DNA of 64,000 bases. It comes from an uncultured Lachnospiraceae bacterium (GTDB lineage: Bacteria; Bacillota; Clostridia; Lachnospirales; Lachnospiraceae). This document shows, piece by piece, positions 34,284-42,018 of the stretch. The notes below the pieces were generated by a model that worked only from the letters and a program-made list of their open reading frames with translations, was not told the origin of the DNA and ran no database searches. Position numbers and translations under genes: made by a program. Each line of letters begins with the position of its first letter. Position 1 is the first letter of the stretch. The DNA lies in contig CAMUYQ010000008.1 in assembly GCA_947165025.1 (NCBI GenBank), positions 62,001-126,000 of the forward strand, given 5' to 3'.

Positions 34284-35787
34284 GACTGATAAGCTTTGAC
34301 GAAAGCGTCAGGACAATAAGCGGGACGATCTGCAGAAGAACACGGTTTCCCGAATCTCCGACGTTTTCAGCCAGGATATCGCCCCTTCCGTAGGAAGCGG
34401 CAATGACTATGAGCAAAAATCCCACCGTAAGGGTTATATCATAAGCTTCAGGTATGATTTTTTCGATCTTCCTGCCTTTAAGGTGCGATACAGCATAAAC
34501 GGCGGCGATCAGGATAAGGGTTGTGATCACAAAATAAGGGAACATTCCCCATCCGCTCTGCCTGAACAGGTTTGCCAGGAAAGCCTTCAGGTTTCCTACA
34601 TACAGCTGTCTGTCAAGAACAAACAGCGCAGCGTTTCCAAGAACAAGCGCACTGACGTACACAAACGGCAGTGCTTTTTTATACCTTTTTTTGAACACGG
34701 GCTCGACAAATGCGATGTATATCCCCGTCAGCACCATAAGAGACACGAGAAGGACAGCCTTCTGCGGTGTCAGGAACAGATATACGTTATCAAGAACATA
34801 AAATCCCACGAATATCCTGAGGCAGTAACCGCCGAACAGGAGCACCATCGGGGCGATCACAAATAATGCAAGCTTCTTTCCGCTCTTGTGGTAAAGGCTT
34901 ATACAGATGATCAGCCAGACAACAAACAGCGTGCCCTCGATCCTGAAAAGCGAAAGTGCGACAAGAAGAAGCGGGCATATCCCAAGCTTCTCCTCTCTGT
35001 CATCGGCCGCAGTATACGCTGCGATAAAGAACATCTCCATGAAATACATGTTGGCGAGCGCCCAGTGTCCGAGAATGACAAACGGCGTTGAGGCAGCAAG
35101 GACGAGCGTAACAAGAAAAGCCGCCGCATAAGCGCCCTTTACGGACATCTTTGACTTTGCACGTTCGTAAACACAAACCGCAAAGAAGCAGATAAAATCA
35201 ATATGGAAGAACTCTCTTATACCGAACGACTCTCCGAATCCGAAAAGTGCGCAAAGAGTGTCAATGCTTACCGTCCCGAGTCCCGTATCGGTCAGCCAGA
35301 AATCAAACTGGTCTCTCAGCTTTCCGTAATACACGATGATATCCGGGTATCTTCTGAAGAAGTACATCGAATCGTTGGATATCGAAACGGGTGCGATACC
35401 GCTTACCGCTATGGCAGCAATGACAAGAACCGCGATCAGCGCCGTAAGCATGTGCCTGATCTCGGATTTGCCCGTATGTGCGGCATATGATCTTCTGTTC
35501 AGTATGATCACAGCTGCTGTCTCGAGAACGAGCGCGGCAGTGACCGTCAGTGTATTATATGGGATCTGCGTGATGAGCATCGCATAGGCGGTTATGACAA
35601 ACGCGGACAGTCCGACAGGAAATGCGAGGATGCTGCGCTTTATCCACGACAGAGCGCTCCCCTCAAAGCGGTCCGTAATCAGAGATCCGAATATGAAGAT
35701 GCACACTATCACCGCATACTGTCTGAAAAAGTATGGGAATGACTGGCCTTGAAGATATTCGGTTACAAGCGTTTCAAGCAGGTTCAT
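34258..35787 (-). CDS. Polytopic membrane protein (possible GT-C type glycosyltransferase)
   Basis: 509 residues with about twelve membrane helices (for example VIVCIFIFGSLI, AFPVGLSAFVITAYAML, AAFLVTLVLAASTPFVIL, LILIAAVYAVSHL). A long first extracellular loop between helices 4 and 5 contains ISNDSMYFFRRYPDIIVYYG, and an acidic/aromatic loop of this type is typical of GT-C enzymes, but no diagnostic motif fixes the family. It overlaps the upstream gene by 4 nt (ATGA), so the pair is translationally coupled and probably works together at the membrane. Substrate unknown. Confidence 0.7.
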   Translation of the reverse strand: MNLLETLVTEYLQGQSFPYFFRQYAVIVCIFIFGSLITDRFEGSALSWIKRSILAFPVGLSAFVITAYAMLITQIPYNTLTVTAALVLETAAVIILNRRSYAAHTGKSEIRHMLTALIAVLVIAAIAVSGIAPVSISNDSMYFFRRYPDIIVYYGKLRDQFDFWLTDTGLGTVSIDTLCALFGFGESFGIREFFHIDFICFFAVCVYERAKSKMSVKGAYAAAFLVTLVLAASTPFVILGHWALANMYFMEMFFIAAYTAADDREEKLGICPLLLVALSLFRIEGTLFVVWLIICISLYHKSGKKLALFVIAPMVLLFGGYCLRIFVGFYVLDNVYLFLTPQKAVLLVSLMVLTGIYIAFVEPVFKKRYKKALPFVYVSALVLGNAALFVLDRQLYVGNLKAFLANLFRQSGWGMFPYFVITTLILIAAVYAVSHLKGRKIEKIIPEAYDITLTVGFLLIVIAASYGRGDILAENVGDSGNRVLLQIVPLIVLTLSSKLISLTDLREPV

Positions 35788-36506
35788 TTTGCGATGACCT
35801 CATCAAAATATGTTTTGGATGCGATATAAAAACTGTCGGTATCGTGGTGCTCTGCACGCTGCCACAAAACAACCAGATCCTTTGCGTCCTTTATGTCATC
35901 GGGGCATATATACACGCGCGAATCGCCGATGTATGTGTTGTAGAACCAGTAATAATAAAAGCCGTTGCCCCATTCACCGTCATAAGGAGTGAGTGCGAAA
36001 GTGTATCGCATCATATCGTTCGCTGCTCCGAAGTCGTCAAAATATTCCTTCTGTTCATCGGTCAGAACGACATCGTTGAGCGCACTGTCCTTAACTACTT
36101 CCGCCTTGCTAAAATCAAGGAAATCCCACATGTTGACCGCATGATAATACTCATACAGCCAGTAGTTTCCCTCGGAATCGTAGTCGGTACCTTCTCCTTC
36201 GTTTACAGCATCCTTTACCTCGTATGCATCGTCCGGCGTGTACACACGTCTTCCGGCGAAGAACTCATTGAGAAATGCATCCGGATATTCACCGGTTGAA
36301 AGGAATTCGCGCTGGTACATAGTCTGGTCGTACGGATGATAAAACGGAAGGATATTGCCGATAGTCCTTACATTATAAACAGCAAAAAACAGAACCATTC
36401 CCACAGCATACAGACCGAGAATGATCCCGTTTTTCTTTTTTAATACAGGAATATGAAGCGCTGCAAAAGCTGCAACTGCCAGCGCAAGCGCAAGTACGAT
36501 CTTCAT
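35784..36506 (-). CDS. Membrane-anchored extracellular protein of unknown function
   Basis: 240 residues. Two N-terminal hydrophobic segments (IVLALALAVAAFAALHIPVL and GIILGLYAVGMVLFFAVYNV) precede a hydrophilic, acidic and Tyr/Trp-rich domain (SEGNYWLYEYYHAVNMWDFL, GNGFYYYWFYNTYIGDSRVY) predicted outside. No family was recognised. It is coupled to the polytopic membrane protein gene through an ATGA overlap and is likely its accessory subunit (inference). The gene begins 27 nt after the clpB stop is passed in the other direction of reading, on the same strand, so it may be read from the clpB transcript. Confidence 0.65.
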   Translation of the reverse strand: MKIVLALALAVAAFAALHIPVLKKKNGIILGLYAVGMVLFFAVYNVRTIGNILPFYHPYDQTMYQREFLSTGEYPDAFLNEFFAGRRVYTPDDAYEVKDAVNEGEGTDYDSEGNYWLYEYYHAVNMWDFLDFSKAEVVKDSALNDVVLTDEQKEYFDDFGAANDMMRYTFALTPYDGEWGNGFYYYWFYNTYIGDSRVYICPDDIKDAKDLVVLWQRAEHHDTDSFYIASKTYFDEVIAK

Positions 36507-36532
36507 AAGTCTCTCCGTTCCTACAGAGAAGA

Positions 36533-39127
36533 TTATATATCGGCAGACGGAGTTTGTGCAACAAGCGTATCGTTTACGGCATCGATCGTGACAGTGTCGC
36601 CTTCCTCTATATTTCCTTCAAGTATCTTCTTTGCGGCGAGCGTTTCGACAGTGCGCTGCATGAATCTCTTAAGCGGACGGGCTCCGTATACCGGATCGTA
36701 TGCCTCTCTGATGATCAGCTCTTTTGCGGCATCGGTAAGCTCTATCGACAGTCTCCTGTCTGATAGTCTTGCATTGACGTCATCAAGAATGAGCTTCATG
36801 ATACCGCCGATATTGTCGCGGGTAAGCGGCTTGAACAGTATCGTCTCATCAAGACGGTTTAAGAATTCCGGCCTGAAGTTTGCGCGAAGCTCGTTCATGA
36901 CCGCTTCGGATGCCTCGGAGCTTATGTTTCCGTTATCGTCTATCCCGTCAAGAAGATACTGGGCACCGATATTACTCGTCATTATGAGTATCGTGTTCTT
37001 AAAATCAACCGTCCTGCCCTGTGAATCAGTGATCCGTCCGTCATCAAGCACCTGGAGCAGAACATTGAACACGTCCGGATGCGCTTTCTCTATCTCATCA
37101 AACAGAACGACCGAATAAGGTTTTCTTCTGACCGCTTCCGTAAGCTGGCCGCCTTCCTCGTATCCGACGTATCCGGGAGGCGCTCCGATAAGACGCGATA
37201 CGGAGAACTTCTCCATGTATTCGCTCATGTCTATACGGACCATGTTGTTTTCATCGTCAAACAGGCTTGCTGCAAGTGATTTTGCAAGCTCGGTCTTTCC
37301 GACGCCGGTCGGTCCGAGGAACAGGAACGATCCTATCGGCTTCGCGGGATCCTTAATTCCTGCCTTCGATCTTAAGATAGCCTCTGTAACCTTTGTAACG
37401 CCTTCATCCTGACCGATGACACGCTTATGAAGTTCCTCATCAAGATGAAGTATCTTGGTCCTCTCGCCTTCGGTAAGCTTTGATACCGGAATACCGGTCC
37501 AGCGGCTGACGATCTGGGAGATCTCTTCGTCGGATACGCTTTCGTGTACGAGTGTAAGGTCTTTATCCCTTACGGCTTCTTCCTCGACCCTCAGCTGTTC
37601 GGTCAGTTTCGGAAGCTTTCCGTACTGAAGCTCACCGGCAAGTTCGTAATTGTTCTCGCGCTTTGCTATCTCTATCTCATTATTTGTGCTTTCTATCTGG
37701 GCACGGAGCTTTGAGAGTTTCTCGACCGAGGCCTTTTCGTTTTCCCAAAGTGCCATCTTGGTATCATACTCTTCCTTTATCTCCGCAAGCTCTTTTCGAA
37801 GTTCCTCAAGCCTGGACTGACTGAGCTGGTCTGTTTCCTTATTCAGCGCCGCTTCCTCGATCTCAAGCTGCATCTTTCTGCGGCTGATCTCATCAAGTTC
37901 GGCAGGCATGGATTTCATCTCTGTCTTTACGAGCGCACATGCCTCGTCAACAAGATCGATCGCTTTATCGGGAAGAAATCTGTCCGTGATGTAACGGTCG
38001 GAAAGAGTTGCCGCAGCAACAAGCGCGGTATCCACTATCTTTACTTCATGATAGTTCTCGTATCTTTCCTTCAGTCCGCGGAGAATGGAGATCGTATCCT
38101 CAACCGTAGGCTCGTCGACCATCACAGGCTGGAACCTTCTCTCAAGCGCCGCATCCTTTTCGATATACTGCCTGTATTCATCAAGCGTTGTAGCACCTAT
38201 GCAGTGAAGCTCACCGCGTGCGAGCATAGGCTTTAACATGTTTCCGGCATCAAGTGCACCGTCGGTCTTACCGGCACCGACTATCGTATGAAGCTCATCA
38301 ATGAACAGGATTATCCTGCCGTCGCTCGCCTTGACATCCTCGAGTACCGCTTTCAGACGCTCTTCGAATTCACCGCGGTATTTTGCTCCCGCAACAAGCG
38401 CACCCATATCAAGCGCAAATATCGTCTTATCTTTTAATCCTTCGGGAACATCCCCGCCGACTATACGCTGTGCGAGTCCTTCGACTACGGCTGTCTTTCC
38501 GACACCGGGCTCACCGATAAGAACAGGGTTGTTCTTTGTCTTACGCGACAGGATACGAATGATGTTTCTGATCTCCGTGTCCCTTCCGATAACAGGATCG
38601 AGCTTCTGGTTTCTGGCGCGTTCCACAAGATCCTGGCCGTATTTTTCAAGCGTATCGTACGTTGCTTCCGGATTGTCCGTATTAACGTTGTGATTGCCTC
38701 TGACCTCGGCAAGCGCCGTAAGGAAACGGTCTCTTGTTATGCCGTATTCCTTCATAAGGTCTTTGATGTCGCTGTCAGCATATTTCAGAATGCTCAGGAA
38801 CAGATGCTCTACGGAAACGTAGGAATCGTTCATCGCCTTCGCTTCATCTTCCGCCGACACAAGGACCTTGTTGAGCTTGTCGCCGACATAGACCTGCCCT
38901 CCGGAAACCTTCGGACGTCTGTTGATGTGGCTCTCCACATTATCGAGAAAATGTTCCGTGTTGATCTCCATCTTCTCGATCAGTTTCGGAAGAAGACCGT
39001 CCTCCTGCGTCATAAGGGCATAGAGAAGATGGACCTGCGCTATCTCCTGGTTTCCGTGATCATATGTGATCTTCTCGAGCGAATTGACCGCGTCGAGTGA
39101 TTTTTGCGTAAATTTCTGTATGTTCAT
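36533..39127 (-). CDS. clpB: ClpB disaggregase
   Basis: 864 residues, full ClpB length. The hexameric AAA+ chaperone extracts polypeptides from aggregates together with DnaK. The N-domain ([20 protein letters not shown]) is followed by AAA-1 (Walker [14 protein letters not shown] near 205), a coiled-coil middle domain of about 110 residues (EIARR.. through [16 protein letters not shown]) that separates ClpB from ClpC, and AAA-2 ([14 protein letters not shown] near 600, sensor [16 protein letters not shown]). AGGAG precedes the ATG. It is controlled by a CIRCE box and an extended -10 promoter about 240 nt upstream, with a long structured leader between. Confidence 0.97.
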   Translation of the reverse strand: MNIQKFTQKSLDAVNSLEKITYDHGNQEIAQVHLLYALMTQEDGLLPKLIEKMEINTEHFLDNVESHINRRPKVSGGQVYVGDKLNKVLVSAEDEAKAMNDSYVSVEHLFLSILKYADSDIKDLMKEYGITRDRFLTALAEVRGNHNVNTDNPEATYDTLEKYGQDLVERARNQKLDPVIGRDTEIRNIIRILSRKTKNNPVLIGEPGVGKTAVVEGLAQRIVGGDVPEGLKDKTIFALDMGALVAGAKYRGEFEERLKAVLEDVKASDGRIILFIDELHTIVGAGKTDGALDAGNMLKPMLARGELHCIGATTLDEYRQYIEKDAALERRFQPVMVDEPTVEDTISILRGLKERYENYHEVKIVDTALVAAATLSDRYITDRFLPDKAIDLVDEACALVKTEMKSMPAELDEISRRKMQLEIEEAALNKETDQLSQSRLEELRKELAEIKEEYDTKMALWENEKASVEKLSKLRAQIESTNNEIEIAKRENNYELAGELQYGKLPKLTEQLRVEEEAVRDKDLTLVHESVSDEEISQIVSRWTGIPVSKLTEGERTKILHLDEELHKRVIGQDEGVTKVTEAILRSKAGIKDPAKPIGSFLFLGPTGVGKTELAKSLAASLFDDENNMVRIDMSEYMEKFSVSRLIGAPPGYVGYEEGGQLTEAVRRKPYSVVLFDEIEKAHPDVFNVLLQVLDDGRITDSQGRTVDFKNTILIMTSNIGAQYLLDGIDDNGNISSEASEAVMNELRANFRPEFLNRLDETILFKPLTRDNIGGIMKLILDDVNARLSDRRLSIELTDAAKELIIREAYDPVYGARPLKRFMQRTVETLAAKKILEGNIEEGDTVTIDAVNDTLVAQTPSADI

Positions 39128-39168
39128 AATATCAACTCCTCTCCTCTTAAATACGGGCGCGGCAGAGT

Positions 39169-39188
39169 AATTCCTCGAAAACGCGCTT
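39169..39188 (+). repeat. Truncated end of the structured element family
   Basis: AATTCCTCGAAAACGCGCT matches 18 of 19 positions of copy A (41248-41266), same strand. The homology stops shortly after, so this is an element end without its partner, next to the inverted full copy B. Confidence 0.6.
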
Positions 39189-39206
39189 TGGCACCACCAG
39201 TAACTA

Positions 39207-39343
39207 ATAGGGCGCGCAAAAGTGTTTCCGAGAAAACCTCGTGAAGTCGCCTGCGCTTGGCGAGGTTTTGTCGAGCCTAGCGTCAGCTGCGGCTGAACAA
39301 GAGCGCGAGCGCGTTTTAGAGGAAATACTTTTGTGCGCCCTAT
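39207..39343 (-). repeat. Structured palindromic element, copy B, in the clpB leader
   Basis: 137 bp. Arms 39207-39229 and 39321-39343 are complementary over 23 bp with two G-U type positions. Read on the minus strand, 39322-39284 matches copy A (41252-41290) at 35 of 39 positions, and the right side shares AGGTTTTCTCGGAA with copy A. The inner hairpin is CGCT-A-GGC, loop TCGACAAAACCTC, GCC-A-AGCG (39282-39254), which has the same plan as copy C. It lies between the clpB promoter and ATG, so it would be part of the clpB mRNA. Function unknown. Confidence 0.82.
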
Positions 39344-39356
39344 GTATCACATACGT

Positions 39357-39385
39357 AGGGTACCACTTATGATTAGCACTGTCAA
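39357..39385 (-). promoter_or_regulatory. Promoter of clpB
   Basis: On the minus strand TTGACA (39385-39380), a 17-nt spacer, and TACCCT (39362-39357) with an extended TGG. The -35 hexamer lies inside the CIRCE box, so HrcA binding would block polymerase. The 5' leader is about 220 nt and includes copy B. The gap 39128-39432 holds this promoter, the CIRCE box and the repeats, and no gene. Confidence 0.75.
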
Positions 39386-39399
39386 GAGCTGAGTGCTAA
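39373..39399 (-). promoter_or_regulatory. CIRCE operator (HrcA-binding)
   Basis: TTAGCACTG-N9-GAGTGCTAA; one position differs from the consensus TTAGCACTC-N9-GAGTGCTAA. It places clpB in the HrcA regulon rather than under CtsR (known for CIRCE; the binding here is inferred). Confidence 0.93.
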
Positions 39400-39432
39400 T
39401 ATTTTCAGAATATTTAGATATTTGCGTGAAAA

Positions 39433-41202
39433 TCACATTTTCTCGGGTGCTGCAAACCCCAGAAGGTCTATCGAAGTCTCGAGGATATCCCTTGTCAGGA
39501 TCAGAAGTGCTATCCAGCCTTCCTTCCTGGCGGTATCTTCTTCCGTCAGTATCCTCGTCTCATGATAGAACCTGTTGAACGCATTGCATACGTCGTAGAT
39601 GTAGGCGCATATCCTGTGCGGTGCGATCTCCTCATATGACAGCGCGATGACCTGCGAGAACTTGGTTATCTCGAGCATGAGTGCTTTTTCGGCATCGTTC
39701 TGCGGCAGCCCTATGACTTCGGGAAGCGCAGATGCGCCCGAAAGAGCGTCTTTATATTTTGCAAGGATCGATTTGATCCTGACTATCGTATAGAGGATGT
39801 ACGGGCCTGTATTTCCCTCAAATGAGGTGAACTTGTCCGTATCGAATATGTAATCCTTGGTCGCCTGATTGGAAAGATCGCCGTATTTGATCGCAGCAAG
39901 TGCAACGATCCTTGCGGTCTTTTCGGCTTCCTGAGGGTCGGTCTCATGATTCTCCGTGATCTTTTTAAGCATCGTCTCACGGATGTCCGCGATCAGCGTC
40001 TCGAGTCTCATGACTCCGCCCTCACGCGTCTTGAACGGCTTGCCGTCCTTTCCGTTCATCGTCCCGAAACCGAGAAAATCAAGCTGCGTATCCTTACGTG
40101 CGATCCCGGTCTTTTTGGCGCAGCGGAACACCTGGATAAAATGCATCTCCTGGCGTTTGTCGACAACGTATATGAGATGGTCCGGATCGAAGTTATTCTT
40201 CCTGTCAACGAGCGTTGCAAGATCAGTCGTTGTATAAAGTGCGGCGCCGTCTGATTTTAATATCATGCACGGAGGAATCTCTTTTGTATCGGACTGTTCA
40301 GCAACATCAACGACAAGGGCTCCCTCGCTCTCATGCGCGAAACCGTTCTTCTTCATATCATCGACCATGCCGGGGATGATCTTATCAACGCTGCTCTCGC
40401 CCTTCCACCAGTCAAAATCAACCGACAGATCGGCATAGTTTCTCTTAAGGTCGGGAACCGACACGTTCATTATATGTTCCCAGAGCGCGTGGTATCCGCG
40501 GTTTCCCTTCTGCAGCTGCTTTGTCGCTTCAAGAGCTTCCTCTTTGAAAGCGTCGTCCTCTTTGCTTTTTGCGGATGCCGCAGGATATATCTCTTCAAGT
40601 TCGGACAGTGTAAACGGTGCTTCCTTCGGATATTCGCCGGTAAAGCTTTCATCAAAATACGGAAGATCAGGGCATCTCTTTTTCAGTTCGGTGATGATCA
40701 GTCCCATCTGCAGTCCCCAGTCGCCGAGATGCACGTCGCCGATGACCTCGTTTCCCATGTAGCGGCATATCCTCTTGACGCTCTCACCGATGATCGCGGC
40801 ACGAAGATGTCCTACATGAAGCGGCTTCGCAACGTTCGGTCCGCCGTAATCAACTATTATCTTTTTCGGAGCGGCAACCTCAAGCCCGAATCTCTCTCCA
40901 GTCCTCATACCGTTTAAATACTCTGCGAGAAAATCATCCGATACCTTTATGTTCAGAAAGCCGGGCGCTACGGCACCGATCTCGGAAAATGCGCTCTCAT
41001 CCTTGAGCACTTCGGCAACCTCGTTAGCGATCATGATCGGAGCCTTGTGGTATGCCTTGGCGCCGGCCATCGCTCCGTTACACTGGAATTCGCACAGATC
41101 CGGCCTGTTACTGAGGCCGACCTTTCCGTACGAAGCATCATATCCCGCCTTCTCAAATCCGCGCGATACTGTTTCCGAAATCTGTTCCAAAATTGTTTTC
41201 AT
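39433..41202 (-). CDS. argS: Arginyl-tRNA synthetase
   Basis: 589 residues. It charges tRNA-Arg with arginine. The N-terminal domain (VGLSNRPDLCEFQCNGAMAG) is followed by the class I signature VDYGGPNVAKPLHVGHLRAAIIGE, whose HVGH is the HIGH motif, then YGDLSNQATKDYIFD in place of a strict KMSKS-bearing stretch, as in many ArgRS, and a C-terminal DALR anticodon domain (ALSYEEIAPHRICAYIYDVC, FNRFYHETRIL). AAAGGA lies 7 nt before the ATG. It lies downstream of queH with copy A of the structured repeat between them. Confidence 0.96.
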   Translation of the reverse strand: MKTILEQISETVSRGFEKAGYDASYGKVGLSNRPDLCEFQCNGAMAGAKAYHKAPIMIANEVAEVLKDESAFSEIGAVAPGFLNIKVSDDFLAEYLNGMRTGERFGLEVAAPKKIIVDYGGPNVAKPLHVGHLRAAIIGESVKRICRYMGNEVIGDVHLGDWGLQMGLIITELKKRCPDLPYFDESFTGEYPKEAPFTLSELEEIYPAASAKSKEDDAFKEEALEATKQLQKGNRGYHALWEHIMNVSVPDLKRNYADLSVDFDWWKGESSVDKIIPGMVDDMKKNGFAHESEGALVVDVAEQSDTKEIPPCMILKSDGAALYTTTDLATLVDRKNNFDPDHLIYVVDKRQEMHFIQVFRCAKKTGIARKDTQLDFLGFGTMNGKDGKPFKTREGGVMRLETLIADIRETMLKKITENHETDPQEAEKTARIVALAAIKYGDLSNQATKDYIFDTDKFTSFEGNTGPYILYTIVRIKSILAKYKDALSGASALPEVIGLPQNDAEKALMLEITKFSQVIALSYEEIAPHRICAYIYDVCNAFNRFYHETRILTEEDTARKEGWIALLILTRDILETSIDLLGFAAPEKM

Positions 41203-41231
41203 GGTGGATCCTTTCCATCTATTTCTATATT

Positions 41232-41391
41232 AGGTGCGGGACATAATAATTTCTCGAAAACGCGCTCCCGCTCCTGTTCAGCCGCAGCTGTTGTCAGGAT
41301 TGCGAAGCGATCGTGACGCGGCGACATCTGCAAAGCAGATGTTGGCAGACGTCTCCACAAGGTTTTCTCGGAACAATTATGTCCCGCACCT
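41232..41391 (+). repeat. Structured palindromic element, copy A
   Basis: 160 bp between queH and argS. The arms 41232-41247 and 41376-41391 are perfectly complementary (16 bp: AGGTGCGGGACATAAT and its reverse complement). The interior shares a 39-bp block (35 identities) and AGGTTTTCTCGGAA with copy B. The centre differs from B and C and instead forms two hairpins: GTCA-GAT-GC repeated inversely around 41293-41317, and GACATCTGC-AAA-GCAGATGT around 41323-41342. It is oriented opposite to the neighbouring genes. The 198-bp gap holds nothing else. Confidence 0.8.
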
Positions 41392-41400
41392 TGTACTATA

Positions 41401-42018
41401 TTACCTGGAGAATTCGCACCCGCAGTAGTTCTGCCGGTACAGATCGTATTTCTTCGACAGTTCGATCGACTGCCGGTACCCGTCGTTCTTCTTGAAGTCC
41501 GAGGGCAGCCATATCGGCCCGTCTTCTCCTGATGATCGTGCGATGGCTGTTCCTGTCGAATTGATCAGCTGCGCATCCTTGTGCGGACTGATCGTGAGTG
41601 TCGTCGTAAAGTACGTAAAACCTTTCTGCCGTGCGACTTCATATGTCTTACCAAGACGCATGCCAAAGCACATCTCGCAGCGCTTTCCGCCTTCGGGACT
41701 AAGTGCAAGATCATTGTCCCTGACGCTTTTTATGAACCTGTCCGGTTCATAGTCTCCGTCAATGATCTTCACGTCAGAGCCGTACTCTTCGTTGATCAGT
41801 GATACGAGCCTGTGAAGTTCCGCCACGCGCTTTTTGTACTCGCCCTCATCCGTAATGTTCGGATTGTAGTAAAAGCACGTGATGTCAAAATATTTCAGAA
41901 GGCTAATCAAGCAATAGCTGCTGCACGGTGCGCAGCAGCTATGTAAGAGCAGTTTCTTACTGCCATCAAGAGACGCTACCGTCTTCTCAAATTCCTTTTG
42001 CCAGTTGATCTTATTCAT
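41401..42018 (-). CDS. queH: Epoxyqueuosine reductase QueH
   Basis: 205 residues, the QueH (DUF208) type, which reduces epoxyqueuosine to queuosine in tRNA without cobalamin. Cysteines that bind the metal/4Fe-4S centre are seen: LLHSCCAPCSSYCL at residue 25, KRCEMCFGMRLGKTYEVA near 115 and the C-terminal RQNYCGCEFS. Other matching segments are FYYNPNITDEGEYKKR, YFTTTLTISPHKDAQLIN and IWLPSDFKKNDGYRQSIELS. The start overlaps the stop of the GGDEF-EAL gene by 8 nt, suggesting translational coupling. No other queuosine gene is present. Confidence 0.93.
   Translation of the reverse strand: MNKINWQKEFEKTVASLDGSKKLLLHSCCAPCSSYCLISLLKYFDITCFYYNPNITDEGEYKKRVAELHRLVSLINEEYGSDVKIIDGDYEPDRFIKSVRDNDLALSPEGGKRCEMCFGMRLGKTYEVARQKGFTYFTTTLTISPHKDAQLINSTGTAIARSSGEDGPIWLPSDFKKNDGYRQSIELSKKYDLYRQNYCGCEFSR

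Noticed and set aside
17866-41391. The three structured repeats as insertion sequences or CRISPR units
   Set aside because: No transposase, no direct repeat array, no spacers; copies are single, dispersed and in both orientations.
41232-41391. Copy A as an ordinary transcription terminator for queH
   Set aside because: The stem is extremely long and interrupted by other hairpins, there is no T-run after it on the minus strand, and homologous copies lie inside leaders of other genes.
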